DNA from: Methylaequor sp002691245
GTDB lineage: Bacteria; Pseudomonadota; Alphaproteobacteria; Methylaequorales; Methylaequoraceae
NCBI GenBank assembly: GCA_002691245.1
Contig: NZHH01000023.1
Location: forward strand, 1 to 46,424
Direction of reading: 5' to 3'
DNA length: 46,424 nucleotides
Part shown: positions 7,595-15,600 of the stretch, in pieces
Position numbering within the stretch: position 1 is the first letter of the stretch
How the letters are laid out: each line of letters starts with the position of its first letter
Position numbers and translations under genes: made by a program
Notes under the pieces: generated by a model
Seen by the model: the letters and a program-made list of their open reading frames with translations, nothing else
Told to the model about the DNA's origin: nothing
Database searches by the model: none

Positions 7595-7966
7595 TTAAAT
7601 TCTTGGTGGAAATAAAAACCACATAAGAATTGTCCAACCAAGAGATGCTAAATATGTAATTAGAAAAAAAATCTTTGGGAAGTCCCAATAAAGTATTTTA
7701 TTAAAAAAACTGTCAATGAAAGAATTTGAAACATAAATACCTCTCAGATTATTTTCTATAATTGTTAAGGGACATGCAACACCAATACAAGTTTCCAATG
7801 TCACAATAGAAATTAAGGTGAGATGTAATAATCTAATATTCTTTTTTTTTTGCCAGTTCCATCCAAATTTATAACCAATTGGTATCAAGAAAAATTGACT
7901 AACAATAAAAATTACTATCGAGGTATGCAAAATTAATGTTAAGGTAGCTATTTGTTGAAGAAGCAT
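7595..7966 (-). CDS. DUF2784 family membrane protein
   Basis: 123 aa with four hydrophobic segments (about 5-30, 45-65, 85-105 and 107-120). The family signature is visible: LHTSIVIFIVSQF near the start, then GVACPLTIIENNLRG, matching the CPLT-x-x-E-N-x-L-R motif of DUF2784. Function is unknown; it is an inner-membrane protein. Thirteen base pairs separate its stop-side neighbour at 7980, which lies upstream on the same strand, so the two could be one transcript. Confidence 0.8.
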   Translation of the reverse strand: MLLQQIATLTLILHTSIVIFIVSQFFLIPIGYKFGWNWQKKKNIRLLHLTLISIVTLETCIGVACPLTIIENNLRGIYVSNSFIDSFFNKILYWDFPKIFFLITYLASLGWTILMWFLFPPRI

Positions 7967-7979
7967 ATATTAAAGCTCT

Positions 7980-8372
7980 TTAATCTTTGTATACCCTCTC
8001 ACAAAGTATCTTATTTACTAAGTATGCACTTGTACCTGGTTCGTAGTTTTTCCATTTTTTACTAGGATTACCTTTATAAAAATTAGTACCTTTTGCCATT
8101 TGTTGCATATATAGCTCATAGTTTAAATCTCTTGTTTTTAGGGTTCTGCAATCTACTTCAGAATTTGTTAAAAAAGAAAAAGCACCATTTGATTGCTTTT
8201 TATTGTAATCAACAAGTTGATCAAAAAAAATACTGTTACCATTTCTACTTACAGATTTTGAATTTATATAAAGATCTCCTTGAGCAATTGAAAATATTCT
8301 TATCCATTCTGCACTGGCGTTAATAGGGATAATGAAGAGTATAAAAAAGCTGATGAATAATTTTAAAATCAT
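7980..8372 (-). CDS. Secreted surface-adhesin-E-like protein
   Basis: 130 aa with a clear signal peptide (MILKLFISFFILFIIPINASA, cleavage before EW). The mature part has WIRIFSIAQGDLYINSKSV, VDYNKK, a central DCRTLKTRDL and a final LCERV. This order of Trp, Tyr and two Cys fits the adhesin E-like fold (PF16747) that recurs in small periplasmic proteins of Proteobacteria. The two cysteines could form a disulfide. No enzymatic motif is seen. It lies just upstream of the DUF2784 gene on the same strand. Confidence 0.6.
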   Translation of the reverse strand: MILKLFISFFILFIIPINASAEWIRIFSIAQGDLYINSKSVSRNGNSIFFDQLVDYNKKQSNGAFSFLTNSEVDCRTLKTRDLNYELYMQQMAKGTNFYKGNPSKKWKNYEPGTSAYLVNKILCERVYKD

Positions 8373-8439
8373 AATTAATTTTAGATCATATATATTAGAT
8401 TATCAAATAAATATATGTATAATGTAATTGACTATAATA

Positions 8440-8838
8440 ATGAAATCATTTTTTTTGCATATAATTACTCTTTTCATTTTTACTTCAGCTAATGCGAAAG
8501 ACCCTCATGATGATGATTTGGTAGGAAGAAATCTTATATGTTATAACGAGTCCATTAGTATAGAAGACTGGGGAATCAAGTTTTTAGAAAATAAAAAAGT
8601 AAAATTATTCTCTTTAGAGAAAACAATGTATGAAATATATCAATACCCTAGAAAATATAGAACTAATCTAAGGAATATAATTATTATGAAACATGGGAAG
8701 ATAGAATACGTCATAAATAGGAAACGATTAATATTTGGTAATAAACAATGTAAAGTCGTAACAGGAGACCCATTTGTTCTTTTACAAGATAGGGTGAGGG
8801 ACCTAAAATTAAAAAGAAAAAAAGGAAATAAAATTTAG
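8440..8838 (+). CDS. Secreted hypothetical protein
   Basis: 132 aa from the ATG at 8440. A longer frame begins at a TTG at 8428, but the ATG gives a clean signal peptide (MKSFFLHIITLFIFTSANA, cleavage before KDPH). The mature part has two Cys (NLICYNE and NKQCKV), and a basic C terminus (LKLKRKKGNK). I recognise no family. The same layout, a small protein with two Cys behind a signal peptide, is seen in the next gene, 7 bp downstream, so they are probably cotranscribed and related in role. Confidence 0.55.
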   Translation: MKSFFLHIITLFIFTSANAKDPHDDDLVGRNLICYNESISIEDWGIKFLENKKVKLFSLEKTMYEIYQYPRKYRTNLRNIIIMKHGKIEYVINRKRLIFGNKQCKVVTGDPFVLLQDRVRDLKLKRKKGNKI

Positions 8839-8845
8839 CAGAAGG

Positions 8846-9337
8846 ATGAAAATATTTATTTTTTTTTTGTGTTTTTGTTTTTCAATTAGCGCTGAAGATT
8901 TTCTGGAATGCAACACTGAAAAACATATTGGATTAAATTTCTTTGGAAAAGATTATGAAAAAATATTAGATTACTTAAAGTTGAAAAAATTTGAGATAAA
9001 AATTTCAAGAAATAGAGAGGAAATATACAAACAGGAAAAATTAAGATCAAATTCGTCAAAAAATTATTTTCCAAATACCTCTCATTTTATTGAAATTGTT
9101 TTAATTAAATCATCTGGTTATGCGATACCAATGCATTGTTCGTGGATTTTTGATATCAGAGTCAGCAATATAAAGGAAAAGGATTTTAATTGTGTTGGTC
9201 ATCCAAATAATGATAGGGTATTTAGTTTAAATTATAATGGTAATTTTATGTATTCTTCAAAATTTGATGAGTATTTTAAAAAAAGAAAAGACACTAAGAC
9301 TCTTCACTCCTTAATTGGTAAGTGTAAGAAAAATTAA
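8846..9337 (+). CDS. Secreted hypothetical protein
   Basis: 163 aa with a short signal peptide (MKIFIFFLCFCFSISA, cleavage before EDFLEC). The mature part has four Cys (at FLECN, MHCSW, FNCVG and GKCKK) and alternating beta-like stretches. No known motif. AGAAGG sits directly before the ATG, closer than usual. It follows another small secreted protein by 7 bp. Function unknown, periplasmic or surface. Confidence 0.55.
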   Translation: MKIFIFFLCFCFSISAEDFLECNTEKHIGLNFFGKDYEKILDYLKLKKFEIKISRNREEIYKQEKLRSNSSKNYFPNTSHFIEIVLIKSSGYAIPMHCSWIFDIRVSNIKEKDFNCVGHPNNDRVFSLNYNGNFMYSSKFDEYFKKRKDTKTLHSLIGKCKKN

Positions 9338-9391
9338 CAATACAAAACATTATTTATTAAGGCTACTAAGAACAATTATTTAGTATTAAAA

Positions 9392-9592
9392 ATGAAAAAA
9401 AAAATTCAATATAAAGTAATAGATTATGTAAACTTAGAACATCACGACAATATTACTGTACAAGAAAGATTAAATGAACTTGGAGCACATGGTTTTAATT
9501 TGTCTCAGGTGATAGATATGGGTGAAAACAATACAAATAAAGAAGGAAAAACTTCTAGATTCAGATATATTTTAACAAAGCAGTATGAATAA
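9392..9592 (+). CDS. Small DUF4177-like protein
   Basis: 66 aa. The pattern QYKVIDY, then a central ERLNELGAHGFNLSQVIDMG, then a C-terminal strand FRYILTKQ matches the strand-helix-strand core of DUF4177, in which a LNxLGxxGWE(L/F) helix is typical. Function unknown, cytoplasmic. The following ORF overlaps it by 8 bp (start inside the last codons), and cysS follows that, so the three form one transcription unit. Confidence 0.6.
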   Translation: MKKKIQYKVIDYVNLEHHDNITVQERLNELGAHGFNLSQVIDMGENNTNKEGKTSRFRYILTKQYE

Positions 9593-9776
9593 AATTCTTA
9601 AAATAAAAGATATTAATAACAAAAAATATATAGTTGAAAATGTGGACGAATTTATTCATCACATAAATGAATGTCATTCAAAGGGAAGTTCGCTTCATGA
9701 AGAAAATGGATGCTTTTTTAATATAGATGAATTTTTCAGGGAACTAATAAATCAAGTAGAAGACAATAAAAAATGA
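9585..9776 (+). CDS. Small hypothetical protein upstream of cysS
   Basis: 63 aa, overlapping the previous gene by 8 bp and cysS by 4 bp (ATGA), so translation looks coupled on both sides. The sequence is acidic and helical (NVDEFIHHINECHSKGSS, FNIDEFFRELINQVE), with His and Cys residues in the middle. No known family. The tight coupling to cysS argues that it is a real gene. Confidence 0.55.
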   Translation: MNKILKIKDINNKKYIVENVDEFIHHINECHSKGSSLHEENGCFFNIDEFFRELINQVEDNKK

Positions 9777-11149
9777 AAATCTTTTTGTTTGATAGCCTTT
9801 CAAGAAAAAAAAAAGAATTTGTTCCAATAAAACCAGATAGCATAGGAATATATGCATGTGGCCCAACAGTTTATGATTATGCTCATGTTGGTAATGCGAG
9901 GATGGCAGTTATTACTGACCTTTTAGTAAAAACTTTAAAATGTAAGTATAAGGCTGTGAAGTTTGTCTCTAACATTACTGATATAGATGACAAAATAATA
10001 AAAGCCTCAAAAGATCTTGGTATTCCAATTGAGAAGTTAACACAAAAATATCATGAAATTTATAATCAAGATATGACCTCTCTCAATGTAGATGAACCTA
10101 ACGTTCAACCAAAAGCTACAGAATTTATTGAAGATATGATTACAATGATTGAAAAACTAATTAAAAATGAGTGTGCTTATATAGTAAATAATTATGTTTA
10201 TTTTGATGTTACTAGTTACAAATACTATGGAAGTTTATCTAGAAGAAGTTTGGATGAACAAATTGCTGGAGCAAGAGTAGAGGTAGGTAAATTTAAAAAA
10301 AATCCCAGAGATTTTATTTTATGGAAACCTAGTAAAGAAGAAGATCCGGGATGGTCATCACCTTGGGGAAGAGGAAGACCTGGTTGGCATATCGAATGCA
10401 GTACTATGTCAGACAAATGTCTTGACACACCATTTGATATACATTGTGGAGGGGTTGATTTGACATTCCCCCATCATGAGAATGAAATTGCTCAAAGTTG
10501 TTCTGCAATCAAGAAAAATTCTAATCCAAGTGAGTTTTGTAATTATTGGTTTCACAATGGATTTGTAACTTTTGAAGGAGAAAAAATGTCCAAATCAATT
10601 GGTAATATTCAGTTAGTTAATGATCTCTTAAAAAGATATGACGGCAAAGTAATTAGACTAAGTTTATTGTCCGCTCATTACAGACAACCACTTAATTGGA
10701 CTGAGAAGGTACTTCAGCAATCAAAGCAAACATTAACCAGGATTTATAAAAACTTAGAGAGAATCAAGGTTAACACTGCTGTTAAAATAGATATTAAAGA
10801 AAATGAATACTTTGATAAAGTCAAAGAATGCTTGTTTGATGATTTAAATACTCCAAAAGCCCTAAGTGTAATTAATAAATATATAAATATAATTGAAACA
10901 AAGGTTGATGATCAGAATAAAATATACCAAGCAATTTTTGAGGGATTAAGGTTGCTTGGACTAAAGAATGATACAGAGATTAAAGAATTTTCAAATCTAG
11001 AAACATTGGAAAAATTATTAAAAGAGAGAAATGAGGCAAGAAAAAGCAGAGATTTCAAAAAAGCTGACGCAATCAGAGAAACATTAAAAAAACAAGGTAT
11101 TGAAATAGAAGATACTAGCAAAGGTACAGTGTGGACAAAAATAAGATAA
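9773..11149 (+). CDS. cysS: Cysteinyl-tRNA synthetase
   Basis: 458 aa, the usual bacterial length. It charges tRNA-Cys with cysteine. Class I signatures are present: the HIGH-type motif is HVGN (38-41) within YACGPTVYDYAHVGNAR, and KMSKS appears as EKMSKSIGN at about 275. Zinc ligands are Cys29, the Cys of WHIECSTMS, and HHENE. The C-terminal helical region carries the usual RNEARKSRDFKKADAIRE. It begins in the ATGA overlap with the small ORF upstream, and its last codons overlap the GTG start of the yidD-like gene, so the region is one operon. Confidence 0.97.
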   Translation: MKIFLFDSLSRKKKEFVPIKPDSIGIYACGPTVYDYAHVGNARMAVITDLLVKTLKCKYKAVKFVSNITDIDDKIIKASKDLGIPIEKLTQKYHEIYNQDMTSLNVDEPNVQPKATEFIEDMITMIEKLIKNECAYIVNNYVYFDVTSYKYYGSLSRRSLDEQIAGARVEVGKFKKNPRDFILWKPSKEEDPGWSSPWGRGRPGWHIECSTMSDKCLDTPFDIHCGGVDLTFPHHENEIAQSCSAIKKNSNPSEFCNYWFHNGFVTFEGEKMSKSIGNIQLVNDLLKRYDGKVIRLSLLSAHYRQPLNWTEKVLQQSKQTLTRIYKNLERIKVNTAVKIDIKENEYFDKVKECLFDDLNTPKALSVINKYINIIETKVDDQNKIYQAIFEGLRLLGLKNDTEIKEFSNLETLEKLLKERNEARKSRDFKKADAIRETLKKQGIEIEDTSKGTVWTKIR

Positions 11150-11808
11150 AAAATCCTTTTATTTTTTTTTTTATTATCCCAATAAAAATATATCAAAACT
11201 TTATATCTCCCTTTATACCGGTAAGTTGTAGATTTTATCCTTCGTGTTCTCAATATTGTGTTGATTCATTAAGAAAATTTGGAGTCTTGAGAGGCTCTTA
11301 CTATTGCATAAAAAGATTGTTAAAATGTCATCCATTTGGAAGAAGTGGATATGATCCAGTTAATGAAATAATATTATTAAAAAAGATAGGTTTAGAAAAA
11401 ATTCAAAAATTTAGAAAAAAAAACTTATACTCTGAATTACCTAACTATTTATCATTCTATAAAGAGGATAGTTATAAAAATACAACACATTATGGTTTAT
11501 ATGTTGATGAATCTCTAGTCTCTGGTTTAACACTAATAGTTGAAAAAAAAAGAAAAATATGTCAAATAAGGGGGATGTTTACAATTAGTGAAGAGACTAG
11601 AAAAGGTTATGGGTCTCTTCTATTAAGACTTTTATCCAGAGAACTAATAAAGAAAAACGTTAAAGTTGTATGGTGTAATTCGAGAATAAATGTAGTTGGA
11701 TTTTATAAAAAGAACCAATTTCAAAGTAAAGGAAAAGTATTTAATATTATTAAGATTGGTAAGCACCAGAAAATGATGAGATATTTAATTGAAAAAAAAA
11801 CAAATTAA
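11131..11808 (+). CDS. YidD membrane-insertion factor fused to a GNAT acetyltransferase domain
   Basis: 225 aa from a GTG start that overlaps cysS by 19 bp. Residues about 1-80 are YidD: IYQNFISPFIPVSCRFYPSCSQYCVDSL, then RLLKCHPFGRSGYDPVNE. YidD is a small membrane-associated helper of protein insertion by YidC. Residues about 95-222 look like a GNAT fold: strands HYGLYVDESLVSGLTL and RGMFTISEE, the acetyl-CoA loop RKGYGS, and the ending VVGFYKKNQFQSKGKVFNI. Normal YidD is 70-100 aa, so this is a genuine two-domain fusion in one frame. What the acetyltransferase part modifies is unknown. The next gene starts inside its last codons. Confidence 0.75.
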   Translation: MDKNKIKNPFIFFFIIPIKIYQNFISPFIPVSCRFYPSCSQYCVDSLRKFGVLRGSYYCIKRLLKCHPFGRSGYDPVNEIILLKKIGLEKIQKFRKKNLYSELPNYLSFYKEDSYKNTTHYGLYVDESLVSGLTLIVEKKRKICQIRGMFTISEETRKGYGSLLLRLLSRELIKKNVKVVWCNSRINVVGFYKKNQFQSKGKVFNIIKIGKHQKMMRYLIEKKTN

Positions 11809-12163
11809 TGTATTTGGTAGAAAATTAGAATTATGTTCAAAAGATCCATTGACAGGTTTTAATAGAAATGGATGTTGTGATTCTGAAAAAAACGATTTAG
11901 GGAAACATTTTGTTTGTGCAATAATCAACCAAAAGTTCCTTGATTTTCAAATGACTACAGGAAATGATTTAATTACAGCAAAAAGTGAATTTAATTTTCC
12001 AGGTTTGGTAGATGGAGATAGATGGTGTGTTTGTGCAAAAAGGTGGTTACACGCTTATCAACATGGATGCGCAACCTCAATAATTTTGTCAAGTACACAC
12101 ATTGATGTATTAGAAATAATTGATCTCGAATTATTAAAAAAGTTTGCATTAGATTTAAACTAA
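11789..12163 (+). CDS. DUF2237 family protein
   Basis: 124 aa from a TTG at 11789, 20 bp inside the yidD fusion gene; the only nearby ATG (11808) is in another frame. The family pattern is clear: LTGFNRNGCCDS, DLGKHFVCAII, FLDFQMTTGNDL, FNFPGLVDGDRWCVCAKRWLHA and STHIDVLEII. DUF2237 proteins are widespread small cytoplasmic proteins with conserved Cys, Asp and Trp, of unknown function; a metal or nucleotide site is plausible. It belongs to the cysS transcription unit. Confidence 0.85.
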   Translation: MKKKQINVFGRKLELCSKDPLTGFNRNGCCDSEKNDLGKHFVCAIINQKFLDFQMTTGNDLITAKSEFNFPGLVDGDRWCVCAKRWLHAYQHGCATSIILSSTHIDVLEIIDLELLKKFALDLN

Positions 12164-12177
12164 ATTATTATTTTGGA

Positions 12178-12696
12178 ATGAAAAAATTATTAATTATTTC
12201 GTCTACAAAAAAATCAAACCTTGATTTATCGATAAAGATTAAAAACTTCATAAAAACTAAGGATGTTTTTAATTGTGAGGTTGTATCGCTTGAAGATTTT
12301 GAGCTTCCTTTGTATACACCTACACTGGAAGCAAAATATAAAACCGACAATTCTTTTCCAAACAGTATTACAAAGATAAAAGATTTAATTTGTTCATCCA
12401 ATGCTATGATTTGGTGTAGTCCGGAGTATAATGGAGGTATTTCACCAATAGTAACGAACGCAATTGCTTGGATTAGTAGAGCAACTAAAGATTGGAAAGA
12501 GGGTTTTGATAAAAAAAACTCTCTTATTTGTACATCCTCTGGGGGAAATGGAAAAAATTACGTACAAGGTTTTTCAATGCAGTTGAATTACCTTGGCTCT
12601 ATTGTTTTTGAGAAATCTATTATTAAAACTAGTTCAAAAGATTGTGATGATAAAGAATTTTCAGATATTTTGAATGACTTTTGTTCAAATATATAA
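12178..12696 (+). CDS. NADPH-dependent FMN reductase family protein
   Basis: 172 aa, flavodoxin-like fold. The N-terminal strand and loop (LLIISSTKKSNLDLSIKI) bind FMN phosphate, and the typical SPEYNGGISP motif with TNAIAWISRA follows at about 80-105, then STSSGG-like TSSGGNGKNY. These match the ArsH/ChrR/azoreductase-type FMN reductases that pass electrons from NAD(P)H to quinones, flavins or metals. The exact substrate cannot be told from sequence. A terminator hairpin lies 66 bp after the stop. Confidence 0.85.
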   Translation: MKKLLIISSTKKSNLDLSIKIKNFIKTKDVFNCEVVSLEDFELPLYTPTLEAKYKTDNSFPNSITKIKDLICSSNAMIWCSPEYNGGISPIVTNAIAWISRATKDWKEGFDKKNSLICTSSGGNGKNYVQGFSMQLNYLGSIVFEKSIIKTSSKDCDDKEFSDILNDFCSNI

Positions 12697-12761
12697 TTTC
12701 TGGTTAAATATATTTTATTTTGGTCGTTAATTAAGATGCAAGCTTGCTTTCCATTAACTGC

Positions 12762-12789
12762 AAAAAAGGGGTGGCAACACCCCTTTTTT
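12762..12789 (+). terminator. Strong rho-independent terminator hairpin
   Basis: Perfect 12-bp stem with A6-GGGGTG on the left (12762-12773), a GNRA tetraloop GCAA (12774-12777) and CACCCC-T6 on the right (12778-12789). It ends the cysS to FMN-reductase unit. Since it also stands about 60 bp in front of the glutathione reductase start, an attenuator role is possible. Confidence 0.85.
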
Positions 12790-12852
12790 ATGTTTCAAAA
12801 CATTAAAATTCATTATATTAATGTGTCATTAAATTAATTTTGTCTTTGTGTG

Positions 12853-14200
12853 ATGGTAAAAAAATTTGAATTATTTGTAATTGGTGGAGGTTCTGGAGGA
12901 GTCAGAGCAGCCAGATATGCTGCTGCTAATGGAATTAAAACTGGCATAGCTGAAGGATGGTCACTGGGTGGAACTTGTGTAAACAGGGGTTGTATACCAA
13001 AAAAACTTTATACTTATGCTTCTAACTTCTCAGAAGAGATGGAGCTGATGCAAAGTTTTGGTTGGAAATTAAAAAATAAAAGTTTTAGTTGGAAAAAATT
13101 AGTATTAAATAAAAAAAAAGAAATTAAAAGATTAAACAATATTTACTTAAATTTATTGAGTAATTCAAACGTTAAAATTTTCAGTGATTTTGCTGAGTTT
13201 GTTGATAACAAAACATTAAAGGTAGGTAATGATCTTATTCAAGCTGAATCATATTTAATAGCAGTTGGAACTAAACCAAAAAATTTGGGTTTATGTAAAG
13301 AAAATAAATTAATCTCATCAGATAATGCATTTGATTTACAGGATCTCCCCGAAAATATCCTAATTTTAGGTGGGGGTTATATAGCAATAGAATTTGCATC
13401 TATTTTTAAAGGTCTTGGTGTGGACGTCACTATTTGTATTAGAGGAAAAAGAATTTTGAAGGATTTTGATTCCGAAGTCTCTGACTTTTTATCTCAAGAA
13501 TTAAAAGAAAAAGGTATAAATATTATAAACAATGATTTTCCTAAAGAGATAATTTTTTCTAAAAATAAATATAAAGTTTTTTTTAAAAAAAATACTAAGA
13601 TATATCAAAAAGTTTTAGAGGCAACTGGAAGAATTCCTAACATTGATAAGTTAAAAATTCATAATACAAAAGTTCATACAGCTAGAAATAAATCAATAAT
13701 TATTAATGATTATTTCCAAACATCACAAAAAAATATATTTGCAGTAGGTGATGTTGTAGACAGAGTTCAACTTACTCCAGTCGCAATTTCAGAGGCAATG
13801 ACTGTTATAGATAACTTGAAAAGTGCGAAAAAAAAAAAAATTTAATTACTATAATATACCAACCGCAGTTTTTTCATATCCAAATTATGCATTTGTAGGA
13901 TTTTCAGAGCATGAGGCAAAAAAAAAATTCACTCAAGTAGAAGTTTTTAAGTCTACATTTACTCCACTTAAATATTCAATGTCAAAAATAAAATCTAAAG
14001 TTTTTATTAAGTTGATTGTAAGTGGAAAACAACAAAAAATCAGAGGTATTCATTATATTGGTGAAAATGCTGCTGAAATTATTCAAGGTTTTTCAGTTGC
14101 AGTAGTTAATGGTCTGACAAAGAAACAACTTGATAGAACTTTGGGAATACATCCTACCAGTGCAGAAGAGATTGTGACCTTAAAAAACAAACAATATTAA
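12853..14200 (+). CDS. gor: Glutathione reductase, frameshifted at a poly-A run
   Basis: A flavoprotein disulfide reductase that keeps glutathione reduced with NADPH. The first part (12853-13845) has the FAD motif GGGSGGVRAARYAA, the redox-active CVNRGC within GTCVNRGCIPKK, the NAD(P) motif ILGGGYIAIEFAS and FAVGDVV. The second part (13841-14200, next frame) has the dimer domain with HPTSAEE. The break is at a run of 13 A (13828-13840). With 12 A the frame joins as AKKKKFNYYNIP and gives about 447 aa, the normal length. Either a sequencing or assembly indel, or polymerase slippage restores the protein. All catalytic parts are present, so I treat it as one functional gene. A GTG at 12850 is an alternative start. 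Confidence 0.85.
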
Positions 14201-14240
14201 GGGTTTGTAATTTATTTTTAAATTATTATAAATTAAATAT

Positions 14241-15590
14241 ATGAAACAAAACTGGAATCCTGAGACTTGGAAAAATAAAAAAGCTCTTCACCAACCTGTG
14301 TATGAAAATACAAATGAACTTAATAAGGTGGTAGCTCGAATGAAAAAACTTCCACCACTTGTTTTTGCTGGTGAAGTAAGAGAATTAAAATGCGATTTAT
14401 CAAAATGTGTTGATGGAAAGGGCTTTCTACTTCAAGCTGGTGATTGCGCCGAGAGTTTTGCGGAATTTCACCCAAACTATATCCGAAATACTTTTAGAGT
14501 TATAATGCAAATGGCTGTAATACTCTCTTTTGCTTCAGGGGTTCCAGTTATAAAACTAGGAAGACTTGCAGGCCAATTTGCAAAACCAAGATCATCACCT
14601 ATTGAAAAAAAGGAAGATAAAGAGCTTCCTAGCTATCTCGGTGATATGATAAATGGGATTGAATTTAACGAGAAAGCAAGAAAACCCAATCCTGAAAGAA
14701 TGATTCAATCTTATAATCAAGCTGCCTCAACACAAAACCTCTTAAGAGCATTTGCTTATGGTGGTTATGCTGATTTATCAACGATTCAAAATTGGAATCT
14801 TGATTTTGTTAAGAGGTCAAAACAAGGTTCTAATTTTAAAAACTTGGCCAATAGAATCTCTGAATGCTTAAATTTCATGAATGCTTGTGGAGTTAATAAT
14901 CATAGTGTTAGACAACTATCAGAGACTAACTTTTTCATATCTCATGAAGCTTTGTTGTTGCCTTACGAATCTGCATTTACCAGAGTGGATAGCACAACTG
15001 GTGATTGGTATAATGTTGGAGCACATATGTTATGGATAGGAGATAGAACCAGACAGTTAAATGGTGCTCATGTGGAGTTTTGTTCAGGTATAAGCAATCC
15101 AATTGGAATAAAAGTAGGTCCTGCAACTGATATACTAGAATTAATAAAAGTAATAAAAAAAATTAATCCAAAAAATGAAAAAGGAAAAATTACACTCATC
15201 ATAAGAATGGGAGCTGAAAATATAGAGAAACTGTATCCACCAATTCTAAAAAAAATAACTAATTCAAAACTTAACATTCTTTGGTCATGTGATCCGATGC
15301 ATGCAAATACTGAAAAAGCTAAAAGTGGATTTAAAACTAGGATATTCAAAAACATTCTTTCTGAAGTTAAGTCTTTTTTTAAGATTCATAATATCTTTGG
15401 AACATACGCAGGTGGAATTCATTTAGAAATGACAGGTCAAAATGTTACGGAATGTATGGGTGGATTACAAAAAATTTCTAGTAAGGACTTAAGTAGTAGA
15501 TACCATACACATTGCGATCCCAGATTAAATGCTTCTCAATCTATTGAGTTAGCTTTTCTTATTGCTTCTCATTTAAAAAAAATCAAATGA
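14241..15590 (+). CDS. aroG: Class II DAHP synthase (3-deoxy-7-phosphoheptulonate synthase)
   Basis: 449 aa, the plant/mycobacterial-type enzyme that joins phosphoenolpyruvate and erythrose 4-phosphate, the first step of aromatic amino acid synthesis. Signatures: WNPETWKNKKALHQPVY at the start, LQAGDCAESFAEF, KLGRLAGQFAKPRS, WIGDRTRQLNGAHVEF, GIKVGPATD, IRMGAENIEKLYPP, WSCDPMHANT and HCDPRLNASQSIELAF. The metal ligands Cys (in AGDC), His (DPMH), Glu and Asp (CDPRLN) are all present. It starts 40 bp after gor and stops 11 bp before nadE. Confidence 0.95.
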   Translation: MKQNWNPETWKNKKALHQPVYENTNELNKVVARMKKLPPLVFAGEVRELKCDLSKCVDGKGFLLQAGDCAESFAEFHPNYIRNTFRVIMQMAVILSFASGVPVIKLGRLAGQFAKPRSSPIEKKEDKELPSYLGDMINGIEFNEKARKPNPERMIQSYNQAASTQNLLRAFAYGGYADLSTIQNWNLDFVKRSKQGSNFKNLANRISECLNFMNACGVNNHSVRQLSETNFFISHEALLLPYESAFTRVDSTTGDWYNVGAHMLWIGDRTRQLNGAHVEFCSGISNPIGIKVGPATDILELIKVIKKINPKNEKGKITLIIRMGAENIEKLYPPILKKITNSKLNILWSCDPMHANTEKAKSGFKTRIFKNILSEVKSFFKIHNIFGTYAGGIHLEMTGQNVTECMGGLQKISSKDLSSRYHTHCDPRLNASQSIELAFLIASHLKKIK

Positions 15591-15600
15591 TTCTTGGAGG

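Noticed and set aside
8428..8439. TTG start of the secreted protein at 8428
   Set aside because: The ATG at 8440 gives a clean signal peptide and no ribosome-binding site supports the TTG.
12720..12790. SAM-II or SAM-V riboswitch in front of gor
   Set aside because: Short resemblance in the 3' part (GCAAAAAAGGGG) but no proper P1 and pseudoknot pairing could be drawn, and gor is not a methionine-cycle gene. Left as a weak structured-RNA lead.
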